Source: Numida meleagris (taxonomy: Eukaryota > Chordata > Aves > Galliformes > Numididae). Taken from it: a DNA stretch of 64,000 nt. The notes below the pieces were generated by a model. It was given only the letters and a program-made list of their open reading frames with translations. It had not been told where the DNA came from and did not search any database. The DNA lies in the NCBI RefSeq assembly GCF_002078875.1, contig NC_034414.1, positions 23,552,616-23,616,615 on the forward strand, in the 5' to 3' direction. A program made the position numbers and the translations under genes. Of the stretch, positions 48,642 to 58,988 are shown piece after piece (the stretch's first letter is position 1; every line of letters begins with the position of its first letter).

Positions 48642-51600
48642 GTGAGGGAGGGATGGGGGGCGGCGGGAGCGGGCCGGTCCGGTCCGGTCCCCGCCGAGCC
48701 GAGGTGACGCGGTGCCCCCGCAGGTGTACCGGCACGGAGACCGCTCGCCCATCAAGGCCTACCCGCGGGACCCCTTCCAGGAGGGCGCCTGGCCGCAGGG
48801 CTTCGGGCAGCTCACGCAGGTCCGTGCGGGGGGCGGGCCGGGGGCGCGGGCCGGGAGCGGCGGGGCCGGCGGTAACGGTGAGCGCCGTTGCAGGTGGGGA
48901 TGCGGCAGCAGTGGGAGCTGGGCCAGGCCTTGCGGCGGCGGTACCGCGGCTTCCTCAGCGCCTCGTACCGGCGGCAGGAGGTGAGTGCCCGCGGCCCGAG
49001 GGGGCGGGTTCGGCGGGAGAAAAAAAAAAAACACCACTAAAACGACGAGATGGAGAAAAAACTCCTCGATCTTCGCCCCGGCCCCGCGCCGTGCGGCGGT
49101 CGTAGGAGCGGCACGCGGCGCCACCTCGTTCTGCGCTTCCGCCACCGAGTGCAGCGCAGCGGCACCTGCGGGCCGGGACAGCGGCGTGCCGGGCGCCGAG
49201 CTTTGGCCGTGCGGCTGCGGCACCACTGTGTGCCGGCGGCCATAACGTCTGCTGAGCAAACGCCGTGTCCTATGTGGTGATGTTTCTCACTCGAGATCGT
49301 TCTGTCATAACAGCAGATCCTGGTCAAGAGGAGGAACGCCGCCTGTGCTTGCCGTGCCCTCTCCGCTGTGCTGCCGGCACTGTCTCACGGCCCATACAAA
49401 CAGCTGTCCCCAACCAAAAGCGGCCCTCTGTTCCCTTCCAGCTGTAAAGGTTTTGTTCTCCTATTCTGCTAACGTTCCTCTCTTCCTCTGTGGTGTCACC
49501 CTGCTTCATTCTAGTTCCCGAGAAACTGACAGTCACCAGTAGATTTCTTTAAAAAAACTCAGGAGTCCGTGTACTGTGCACAGAGGGAAATCTGAAATTC
49601 CCCACAAATGTCCGTCGCGGTTGACCAAAGGGGTGTGAGTGTATGGGAACATGACCAAGAGTCATGCTGAGAGGTACGCTGTCATGTGGTTGAAAAGGAA
49701 AGCTTGTCCTACTGCTGGCCTTGCATCACTTCAGTTGTTTTATCTGAGCTTACTCAGAGGCAAATGAAGAGTCCTCATAAGATTTTCTGTTGTTGCTCCC
49801 CCCCATTTTGGACTCTCCATTAAGTACACAGCTTGACACGGTTCAGATTACATCCCTTCTTTGACATTTGCCTTATCAACAAACTTCCAGTCTCCATTCA
49901 AACAAAGGTCCTTTAACCTTCCTCAGTAGTTTCTTTCCAAACATACTTCATTCTTATAAAGCTTTTGCCATCTCAAACTCTTTCTTCTTCTCTTGCTTGA
50001 GAAAGAAAAACAAACCAAAGCACATGCAAACAAAAACTGTTCTGCTAACCAAGCCTGAATTGAGCAGGCTTGAGTTGAGCAAGCTCTCTTATAAGAAGTG
50101 TTGCCTCTGGATGATACCATATGACCATCTGTCACCTGACTCAGCGACAGGCTGGAGCCTTGGCAAAAGGTGCTGAAGAAAGCAAACATGCACAGGGCTC
50201 AATTGTTTTTTATGCCACTTACAGAAATAGATCCTTATATTTTAAAAGATTTCCTTTGTTTCTTCAGAACTTACCTAGGACAAAGGCAATCCTATCTAAC
50301 AAGTACAGGATCAGTTGTTTTCAAGCCACTGTTAGGAGGTAAATGTAGGGAGAAATTGTCAAGACTTTTTTTTGCCATGACTTCAGTTTTGAGACACAGT
50401 TGACATGGGAGGTGCTATACAGGGTGAGCATATGTGGTTTGGTTTTTTTTTTCTTACATTTCTTGTTTTTCATTTAGCATTTAAAACAAAACCCCAATCT
50501 TGACATTATATTTGATTATTCTGGCTTTCTGTTCTTGTTATTTCAGGTCCAACGTTGGTTTTTAGTGTGTTCTTTTGCATGTGTTCCTCCTGTCTTAGCA
50601 CTGGTTTCCCTCCAATCTCCCCAAAGCGTTTTCAGTACATAGATATCAGAATACCAAATATTTTACCATTTTGACTTTCTGAACTCTTTTGTATTTTCTC
50701 TTTCCTTTCCGGCTCAGATTTCTCTCTGAGCTCTGGAATGGTAAGTTCTTGACCCATTAATCCCAAGAGTACACAAGCATCAAGTAAATTCTCAGCTTCC
50801 TCACTTCTCTTTCTCTCTTAGACCACTCTTTTTTCCATTTCTCAGATGGTAAAGCCGAGGTGTGGAGAATCCAGGTTTTTGCATGAGCAGTAGCTTGTTC
50901 CTGAAACAGAGAACTGAATACAGCAGTTTGCCCCAGTCTTGCTCTGTAAATACACTGCACTTTCTATCAGTGGCCATCATTATCTGCACCTCTGTCTTAC
51001 TGTTCTCTGACTCTAATATTCAGACTCCCTTCCTTCCTTCTGTCATCTCCACACAGCGCATCTTGCTATCCCACTCACCCAGAACAGAGTGCTCTAGCTC
51101 AACACAACAAATCATCTTTCGTACCCATCCTCATAATTCCATCCAGGTTGACACCAGCAGGCTCAGTCACTTCAGTTCCTGTTATCCTGTTGTCTGTGAG
51201 CAGCTGCAGGGCACTTGGCAATGTTCCTCAGCACACACGCTGTCCTGCATCTAAGCACCACCACTTACAGTAGCAATATTAATGGTGCACTGTCCCTATC
51301 CTGGCAGATCTTCATCCGCAGCACGGATTATGATCGGACGTTGATGAGTGCGGAGGCCAATCTGGCCGGCCTGTATCCTCCGGAGAGGCAACAGATGTTC
51401 AACCCTAACATTTCCTGGCAGCCTATCCCTGTGCACACAGTTCCGGAGTCTGGGGAAATGGTAAGTTAGTCCCAAGAATATGTACTGACTACTCAAGTAA
51501 CATGTTATGCTGACTTCTCCAGAAGTCTTTCCTTCAGTCTCAATTCAGACTGTCTTGAGCTTCTCCTGGGAACCTGTCTTGCAAAGATTCTTCTGTTCTC

Positions 51601-54600
51601 TGAACAAGATGAAAACTGAGGGTCTTTGTTTGTACAGCCAATATTAGCCACAACCACTCACCAGACCACACGTAAGCTGGAATATGTTAGAAAGCAGTAC
51701 TTGAAGCTCTTTATAGATGCATTCCACCAGTCAGAGTTTCAATACAATCCTGTATGTCAAAAATCCTGTACATACAAATCTCATACACTGGTATTCTCGG
51801 TGATCTAGCTGCTCTTGTCTCTGTCCAGCTACTGAAGTTTCCATTAACCCCCTGTCCACGGTATGAACAGCTACAGAATGAAACACGGCACTCAGCAGAA
51901 TACATAAATAAGACCAGAGACAATTTGGTAAGTGATTATTTGCATGAAATAAAATGGTCTTAGGATTTGAGTTAAAATATTGTTACTTCTACGTAATCTG
52001 AGAGAAGGGTAGGAAGACTCCATTCTGTGCATGTAACGCACTGTGGGGTTGGAAAATTGAAGGTCTCTCTCTGTTCATACCTACAGCAATTCCTGCAGAT
52101 GGTGGCAAATGAGACTGGAATCCGGGATCTTTCTCTTGAGTCTGTTTGGAGTGTGTATGACACACTATTCTGTGAAGTAAGTTTGGTGATCCTCTTACAG
52201 CCACGAGAATTTGGTCTTCAGGCCTCTATTACTCCTCACTTTGTAGCTTAAATACCGTGCCAGAGGTGCAGTAAATTACTCATTTGAAAGTCACTATGAA
52301 ATGACTGCAGTCTGAAATCTTCAGCTGTCCACAGACAATTCTGAGTTAAGGCTGAAATGGGATCTCTGGAAACTGAAAACACGTTAACTTTATGATTTAA
52401 GTTAGAGGCTTTAAATTAGGACCATTCCTGATTCTACCTCTGCCTCTGTTAATTTGGGTCAATCACTTCTTTCTTTGCTTCTGTTCATGTTTATTTTTCT
52501 CTGTTAGGCTAAGTGGGGTTCACCAACACCTCGGTTTAGATCTATTATGAGATCCTATGACAAAGACTAGAGACAGATGTTACTCTTCTACCATGTAGGG
52601 CGAAGCCCAAAGCTTGTGGTATTTTGTTGAAAGCACATCTCATGAAGGCTAAAATAAAAATTAGTTTAGCTGTGTTGTGCTAATGCCAAAGTAAAGGTTG
52701 TGCATGCAGGAGACTTACAGTTATTGCATACATTTATTTGTGTACAACTGTATAGTGTAAATAAGCAAGTTATAGAGATCTTTAGTGTCAAACTAGCTAG
52801 TGTTGAAAGAATCCATAACTTAAGCATTCTGACACTCTGTCAATGCTAGTTCTGTGTCCATGCTAGTACTGTGGACGTGCAAGGCTAGTTAGTTTGCTGG
52901 CAGTGGTACAGTAATGCAGCTGTATATGTACTTTGGGGATGTAAAGGATAAATCTGCATGCACTTGCATTTTGCTATGTAAAGTAGCAGCTTGTGTTGCT
53001 GCAAACTGAGAATATTCCAATCCAGAGCTGCTTGCACTATGCAAATTTGCCCTTTGTATCACAAACCTAATCTCCTATCACAGTGAAGCAACTTCTGTCA
53101 GTAACAAAAATTCCTGTGGTCAGAGAGATCAAGAATTTCAAATCTTCATTATCAAGACTCACTTAAAGAGCTTGCAAATTGGGCTGAGAAACCCAGCTGA
53201 ACCACTGTATCCCCAAGAACTTGGGCAACAGCTCACTGTCTCAAAGTGAAATGAGAACATTGTAAAGAAGAGGAGTTTTACTCTCAAAACTGTACATTCA
53301 TACTGATTAATCTCTTTAGACACTTCAAATTTCCTCCTTTTTTCTCACTTTTACAAACAGTGCCCTGAAGAGAAGTACTGTTTTTCTCACCTGAGCCAGG
53401 AGATTCACTGTAACATCTGGATGAAAATAAAAGTCCAAGAAACATCTGAACTTAGCAGCTATTATGTCTGTAAAGTAATGAAAAACTAGCTAAATACCTA
53501 AGTTGCTGATGGGAATTTCTATGAACTGCTCAGACAGAATGAGCCCTTAAGGATATTCAGCTTCATCTTCTGGCATTTTAATGGGATGTGGCATAGAAAA
53601 TAATTGCTCCATTTGAGTAATGCCAGGAAACCACAACTGTTTGTCTGCCAGTATAACTAATTATTTCTTGTAAATGGTTAGCTACAGAGCAAATTCTTCT
53701 CTAGATTCCCAGTTACGTGTATTCTAGGTTTGATTGCTGGGTTGTGTCAATGGTGCATCCCAGTACCGTTGCGAAGTGCTTGCTAACTTTCTCCAGTATC
53801 CTCCACTGGCCCTCAAAGCCCCCTGGGGAATTGTGCTGCAGGTACACCAGAAAACTTGAATCCTTGTGTTCTCTCACTTGTTGTTTTATTTCTGACTGTG
53901 TGCCATCTGCATCTACATGTAAAGCACATGCCCCAAGATTACTGTGCTGCTGTAACAATAACAGCCCACATTCCAGTTGTGCATTCATGGAAAAGTAGCT
54001 CCTAGATTCTAATCTTTATGTTTCTCACAATTAGTTTCTGAAACAACATTAAAAAAGGACAAGAACTACCTACGTTCTCTGAATGCAGTGCTCACAGTGA
54101 GGATAGAAGCATAAATAGAAGAGGGTTGTACTTAAAATAATGCAGGAACACAACAAAGTTTGGACAGGACTCCAGACACCCTGACTCGTATTCTCTGATT
54201 AATCTGTGGTCTGTGCTACTTGCAGATGAGTACTTTCTTTCTCTTCCTAGCAAGCACACAAAATGGATTTGCCATCATGGGTGACACCAGATGTCATGAC
54301 TCAAATGAAGCAGCTAAAAGACTTTGGTTTTGAATTTCTCTTTGGGATCCATCGTCGGGTAGAAAAAGCTCGTTTGCAAGGCGGTGAGTGCACAAGGGAA
54401 GGAACTTTGTGCTCTTCTGTCTAGATTTTGAATCTTACCAGTTATTTGCTTTTGCCAGGGGTCCTGCTGGATCACATTAGGAAAAACCTAACCAAAGCAG
54501 CAAATGCCTCTGCCCACCAGCAACTGAAACTACTTGTCTATTCAGCGGTAAGTCAGAGGCTGGGTACTAGCTTTGGTCCACTTACTCCTCCCCACAGGGG

Positions 54601-55881
54601 ACTGGGGCTTGCTGATGGTTTTAACCTTTCTGGCTTCTCTACAGCCCTTGCAGTGAGCAGGAGATGTATCTTTGCCTTTGGTTGGGTGGGATGTGCAATG
54701 TCTGGCATCGTTCCTCTGGGGCCCCTGAGGAAAATTCCTAACCAGCACTTTACTCCTTTTAGTTCAGACTTGCGGATGAGACTGGTGGTCTTTGGGGGAT
54801 ACTGGTACATTTACTAAGTGGATGGGCTGGCGGTACTCAAATGTGATGTTACAGCAGTGTAGATAAAGAGTTGTCCCCCTCATTTTCCAGCAGCCTATTG
54901 ACTGGAAAGTCAAGCATCCCTCCCAAACTGCCCTGTAGAAAATAATTCTTAACAGAACGATGCAGGACATATATGGCTGTGTTTCACTTCCTCACCTTCT
55001 CTGGCACTGTCATAGGTCACTTTTCAAACAGTACTGCTCCTTTCCCTTCTTCCCTGTGGAAGTTACAGTGGGCACTGTCCTGTCCACTACTGCTATGGTC
55101 TGAGCTGCCCTGCCACATTCATGAGGGTGACTGATTTGGTTTTTTTCCCTCTTTCTCAGCATGACACCACACTTGTGGCACTGCAGATGGCTCTAGATGT
55201 CTACAACAAGATTCAAGCACCATACGCCTCATGTCATTTATTTGAGCTGTACCAAGAGGATGATGGGTGAGGGCTGCAGTAAAGATGTCTGCTGTGATTT
55301 CACCTCAAGGGTTAGATACCTAGGCTAGGTGTAATCTAGGGGGATGCAATCTTGCTCCTAGTGGCAGACTCTTAGGAAGAAAACGACCACCAGACTAAAG
55401 GAAATGGTGTGCACACTGAGAGCTTTTTGGGAAGGGATGACTTCAGCTGGAGGGAAAAAAAGAAAACACCTCGTTCTGTTTTGTTTTCAGTAATTTCTCT
55501 GTGGAGATGTTTTTCCGGAATGAGAGCGGAAAAGAACCTTTCCCACTGACAATCCCTGGCTGTCAGCAAATATGTCCATTGCAAAGATTCTTGGAACTCA
55601 CAGATCCTGTTGTTCCTCAGGACTGGGAGCAAGAATGTCAGGTAGCAACCAGTATGCGTGACACAGGTGAGCCTAAGCTGGACCAGAGAGTGGCAGAGAG
55701 AGAAAGCTTGGCATTATACTGACTGCTTATTTTCTCTCTTGCAGGATTGTTTGTGGGTTTGGCTGTGTGTGGATCCGTTCTCCTTCTCCTTATAATCCTC
55801 CTTTTGACTGTACTCTTTCGCATTCAGTCTCAGCCCCCTGGCTACCGGCACGTTTCCAATGAGGGAGAAGAGCAGGCCTGA
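48543..55881 (+). CDS. ACP2: ACP2, lysosomal acid phosphatase, complete, 11 exons
   Basis: A membrane-anchored histidine acid phosphatase that hydrolyses phosphomonoesters in lysosomes. Exons: 48543-48641, 48724-48819, 48894-48980, 51308-51460, 51829-51927, 52087-52176, 54251-54383, 54459-54547, 55160-55266, 55491-55666 and 55745-55881. These total 1,266 bases, 421 residues (human 423), with all phases consistent. It has a signal peptide (about residues 1-25), the catalytic motif RHGDRSP with His37 as nucleophile, and HDTT with Asp284 as the acid. Eight N-glycosylation sequons occur (Asn128, 162, 172, 186, 262, 268, 319, 328). One membrane segment lies at about 378-401, followed by a short tail with the tyrosine sorting signal PPGYRHV. 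After cleavage by lysosomal proteases the human enzyme is soluble (family knowledge). Confidence 0.98.
48724..48819 (+). CDS. ACP2: ACP2 exon 2 (catalytic RHGDRSP)
   Basis: Residues 34-65, from [17 protein letters not shown] to QGFGQLTQ. It carries the histidine acid phosphatase signature with the nucleophile His37. The intron before it is only 82 bases. Confidence 0.97.
48894..48980 (+). CDS. ACP2: ACP2 exon 3
   Basis: Residues 66-94: [20 protein letters not shown] then LSASYRRQE. The donor is GAG|GTGAGT. The preceding intron is 74 bases. Confidence 0.96.
48981..51307 (+). other. ACP2: ACP2 intron 3 (2.3 kb)
   Basis: The first 280 bases belong to the CpG island; the rest is T-rich intron with no exon or known repeat. 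Confidence 0.85.
51308..51460 (+). CDS. ACP2: ACP2 exon 4
   Basis: Residues 95-145. [20 protein letters not shown] includes the conserved substrate-pocket Arg of [19 protein letters not shown] includes a glycosylation site at Asn128. Confidence 0.97.
51829..51927 (+). CDS. ACP2: ACP2 exon 5
   Basis: Residues 146-178: [20 protein letters not shown] then a variable stretch with a second sequon (NKT). It has the same length as the human exon segment (33 residues). Confidence 0.96.
52087..52176 (+). CDS. ACP2: ACP2 exon 6
   Basis: Residues 179-208: [20 protein letters not shown] then [10 protein letters not shown]. The donor is GAA|GTAAGT. Confidence 0.97.
52177..54250 (+). other. ACP2: ACP2 intron 6 (2.1 kb)
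   Basis: Ordinary intron sequence. A few short imperfect repeats of a CTAGTT/GCTAGT type occur around 52790-52890. No exon or transposon was recognised. Confidence 0.8.
54251..54383 (+). CDS. ACP2: ACP2 exon 7
   Basis: Residues 209-252 plus one base. [16 protein letters not shown] diverges from human; the block [20 protein letters not shown] is conserved. The donor is GGCG|GTGAGT. Confidence 0.96.
54459..54547 (+). CDS. ACP2: ACP2 exon 8
   Basis: Residues 253-282: [20 protein letters not shown] then QLKLLVYSA, with two sequons. The intron before it is only 75 bases. Confidence 0.96.
54548..55159 (+). other. ACP2: ACP2 intron 8 (0.6 kb)
   Basis: It is moderately GC-rich, with an open reading frame running through its first part in frame with exon 8 context. 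There is no family resemblance, so it is read as intron. Confidence 0.8.
55160..55266 (+). CDS. ACP2: ACP2 exon 9 (catalytic HD)
   Basis: Residues 283-317 plus two bases. It starts [16 protein letters not shown]; His283-Asp284 is the second catalytic motif, with Asp as the proton donor. It ends FELYQEDDG. Confidence 0.97.
55491..55666 (+). CDS. ACP2: ACP2 exon 10
   Basis: Residues 318-376 plus one base: [20 protein letters not shown], then a Cys-containing loop ([17 protein letters not shown]) and [13 protein letters not shown]. The Cys pattern matches the human enzyme's disulfides. Confidence 0.96.
55745..55881 (+). CDS. ACP2: ACP2 exon 11 (membrane anchor and tail)
   Basis: Residues 377-421 and a TGA stop. 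A hydrophobic segment of about 24 residues ([20 protein letters not shown]...) is followed by a cytosolic tail with GYRHV, the tyrosine signal that recycles LAP between endosome and plasma membrane. The tail ends SNEGEEQA. Confidence 0.97.
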
Positions 55882-56623
55882 CAGTTGCTTCGACTCCTTC
55901 CCAGGCAATAGGAGGGAGCAGTGTTGCCCTTAAGGATGATTGGGCATCTTCAGTTACTGAGTATTCTGCTTTGGCCATTGCTTCCCAGAATGAAGCTGGA
56001 CTGTGATTTTTGGATGCTTTCTAATGTGATGTCCCAGACAGAGGACTAACCTAATCTAACGGAAGTGGCACATTTTAATTCTGAGAAGCCTCTATACTGT
56101 GTGGTGCCCCAGTCCTCATACTTGTCTGGGATTCCCACCATGGCCAGTTGGAGCTGCTGCTCCTCATGAAGAATTTTCCTCCTTTCAGTGATTGTAAATG
56201 TTACCACTCATCATGACTGTAGCAGAGGCACTTGTACCTCCAGAAGGTGCCACACCCAGGACAGTCAGGAATTGCTTCTCTTTCCAGGGTCAACCTGCTT
56301 TGTGTGCTTTTCTCTCAAGCCCTTGGACTGATGCTGGTGGGAAGGCTGGGCTTGGAGTAGAATGGCCAGCTCACCATGTGCAGAGACTCAGCAGCTGGTC
56401 ATGCAGAGGAAGCTGCTGCAGATGATGGCAGATAGTGAAAAGTGGTTCCTGAGGCTGCTAAGTAGCTGTTGCTAGTCTATTTTTTCCCCTTCTCACATTG
56501 CAGTTCAAGAGAGAAGAACTGTCCTGGCATCAGGACAGGACTGCAAACCTGACAGTAGTTTTTTTGGTATTCAGTTCAAAGTAAGTTACATATGATCCAC
56601 AGAGCAAAGAGCTTCAAAATTAG

Positions 56624-56629
56624 AATAAA
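56624..56629 (+). terminator. ACP2 polyadenylation signal, proximal
   Basis: AATAAA at 743 bases after the stop, followed within 20 bases by a strong T/GT-rich element (GTGGTTTTTTTTGTTGCTGG), the classic downstream element. Another AATAAA lies at 56716-56721. Confidence 0.65.
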
Positions 56630-57566
56630 TGCCAACTCCAGTGGTTTTTTTTGTTGCTGGTTATGTTTTTGTTTTTTCTGTCTTCCCTACTGGACAGCCT
56701 TATCCAGAGGAAAAAAATAAAATCAAATTTTAAGGATCAGACTTTGCGGGTAACTGTGGATCCCTTCATCTGCCACGCTTTGGCTTTCTGTCTGATGCGC
56801 GATCCTTTCTCCAGGCAAGCTGGATGGAAGCTGTGGGCATCTCTGCACGCTGCAGCTGCTGTAGGGAACTTTATGCCAAGTGCTTACCACCTGCCTCATG
56901 GCTTCTGGCAGAAGATGAGAGACTGCAGCAGGCACCAGCACAGGCTCTTCACATGGTGATGCTGCACATTCACTTCCCAGTTTTAGTTCCTTTTCTGCTG
57001 CAGTTCCCTTCCCTTCTTGGCGGCAGAAGCGAGTGCTTAGGCTAAAGACATTTCCTTTTCTTCCTCTATGGAGTACCGTGGGGACTTTTCCCTACACCAT
57101 AATTGACATCTGCCAGCATGGGAACTCTGAATCAGCAGAAGCAGCTTGCTGTTCTCAGCATCTTCCTCACCTTTTTGTCCTCTGAAGATGTAATCTAGGT
57201 TTGCTGCACAGCAAGACAGTCATAAAGCAAAAGCTTCTGCCTGTGAGAACAGGCACAAAAAAAGAGGTAATAGAAAGTGCATTTAAGGGACCAGACCTGT
57301 TATTTTTAAAGACAGCAAGTTTTGCACATGCAGAAGAAAGGTTTCCATGATGATTATGACATTCTGACTGTGAATGACTTTCTGTAATTGTTCCAATACA
57401 TTTCCTTTTCATCATTAAAATCAAATTCACACTGAACTCTATTCTTCCTCTTCTCTAAGATTTCACAGGGCTAACCCCACTGTGCTCAGCGTTGGAAAGC
57501 AGGGAGAACTTAGTATATCCTCCTCCGAGGTAAATCCCTTGTTTACTAGAGCAAAGTGAGAACTGA

Positions 57567-57572
57567 AATAAA
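57567..57572 (+). terminator. ACP2 polyadenylation signal, distal candidate
   Basis: AATAAA followed by AGTTGTTTGGGTGG, a GT-rich downstream region. It would lengthen the 3'UTR to about 1.7 kb. Confidence 0.45.
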
Positions 57573-57802
57573 GTTGTTTGGGTGGTAGCAACCGTGCACA
57601 TGTACAGCCTATAATGCAGCCTGTCCAACTAGGAAGGGTCCATTGTGGATACAGTGTTATGACTGATTTCTGTCTGTTCTAGTTCCCGTAATTCTCCAGC
57701 AGAAAGATTAATACCTTCTAACCTCCCAGATAAAAACAGTTCAGCAGAATGCTCAAAGCACCCATTCTATATCAAATAAGTATTTCAATTTAGTACAAAA
57801 CT

Positions 57803-57808
57803 TTTATT
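57803..57808 (-). terminator. DDB2 polyadenylation signal
   Basis: The first minus-strand AATAAA after the DDB2 stop, giving a 3'UTR of nearly 1 kb. It lies about 230 bases from the distal ACP2 signal, so the two convergent genes end almost against each other. Confidence 0.6.
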
Positions 57809-58734
57809 CATATCAATGCTGTAAAACTATAAAGTGAACATAGAGAATCTGAGCAGGCCTGGAGCCCATCCATCAGCCTCTGGATCAAGGCCCCAGACAG
57901 CTTTATAAACAATCTAGGAAAAGCAGAATTTTTCAGTTTAATAGCAGTTGTGAGATTTGACTCTGAAAGGGGCATCTGGAAGAAATCCCTCATTTCTGCT
58001 TTACAACACACTTACCCAACATTCTGAGGCATGTAGGCATGGGTGAAAAAAAATACCTAACCGTAGCAAAAAAAATGCCTAGAGTTCTGAAGACAAAGTA
58101 ATGAATCAGTAGGTTTTTAGCTCTATATTGCCTATGCATCCCACAAGGCAGGTAAAGAGGTCTGGCACCATAATGTTCTTCATGGTGTAGTTAAATAGCT
58201 GCAGGTGCAGAACAGGCTAAGCCTGAGGTTTTGACAGATGCACACGCTGCAAGAAGCTTGCAGACGGGAGAGGTTGATGTTTCCTCGACTCACTCAAGCT
58301 ATCCATCACCTCACCCCTGTGAATTCTGCCTTTCAAGACATGAATCTTGCTAATAAAGGTTTCCTCAGCTCAATTTGACTAGAACAGTCCGGAGACCCCA
58401 TCATGAGCTGCTCCACAGCAGACTACAGGAGATGATATCCTGTTATCTCACTGTTACGATAACAAGCAGGCTGGAAGCAGCAACTTCAGCAGAATCTGAA
58501 AACACCTCTGATGTTTTCCCTAGTGCCTCAGAAATCAAGCGGTAACTCCACTGACAACTCTCTAGAAGGAGAAGCAAAGAGAATCGTGGAAGTAAGATGA
58601 GATCCAGGGAGGAAGGACAAAGTAGAAGGCTAATGCCCTGCAGTGCTTATACTGCCTGTTGCCAGCACTGAATTTGCCTTCTACGATCAAAAAAGGATCA
58701 ACATACTAAATCAGTTATCTAGATCCTTCTCTTT

Positions 58735-58788
58735 TCACTTCCTTCCCTGCGATTTAGAATCTCACTTCCTTCCCTGTGATTTAGAATC
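58735..58788 (-). repeat. 27-bp tandem duplication spanning the DDB2 stop codon
   Basis: Two adjacent copies, 58735-58761 and 58762-58788, differ at one base. Each copy, read on the minus strand in the DDB2 frame, spells DSKSQGRK and TGA. The gene-side copy is the real C-terminus; the other lies just inside the 3'UTR. Confidence 0.97.
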
Positions 58789-58988
58789 TTTGGTTTTTGT
58801 TCTCATCTCTTCCACTTCCCAAGACAGTAACTTAGCTTTGAGTTTGCTTGTCCCAGGGTTTGCCTGTCTCTGCCCTCCACGTCTGGACAAACTCCGGCTC
58901 CCAATCCCCTGGTCTGTCATGGCTTTCAAAAGATGCTCTTGCTTCTTCATCACCATCTCCTCCCGGCTCCAGATCAGAATATTAAAGC
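58762..58988 (-). CDS. DDB2: DDB2 last coding exon with extended tail
   Basis: The acceptor is TTCCTCTCAG|G. It encodes [20 protein letters not shown], then about 55 further residues rich in Ser, Arg and Lys ([26 protein letters not shown]), ending SKSQGRK and TGA. The stop lies at the edge of a 27-bp tandem duplication. Confidence 0.95.

Larger units (their letters stand above)
48020..49260. promoter_or_regulatory. CpG island covering the ACP2 promoter and exons 1-3
   Basis: Very dense CpG from about 500 bases before the ACP2 ATG into intron 3. It has no TATA box at a suitable distance, as expected for a housekeeping lysosomal gene. It contains a GCGCATGCGC palindrome at 48439-48448 and a long G-run at 48206-48220. 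Confidence 0.9.

Noticed and set aside
47779..48735. Minus-strand open frame of 318 codons opposite the ACP2 promoter
   Set aside because: The same G+C artefact, antisense to ACP2 exon 1, with no domain.
47918..49105. Plus-strand open frame of 395 codons across the ACP2 promoter and exons 1-3
   Set aside because: The composition (Ala, Gly, Pro, Arg) comes from the CpG island. It crosses real ACP2 exons in another frame and resembles no protein.
54428..54817. ACP2 exon 8 reading on through the donor for another 90 codons
   Set aside because: The GTAAGT donor after TATTCAGCG and the HDTT exon at 55160 restore the known enzyme. Readthrough would lose the catalytic Asp.
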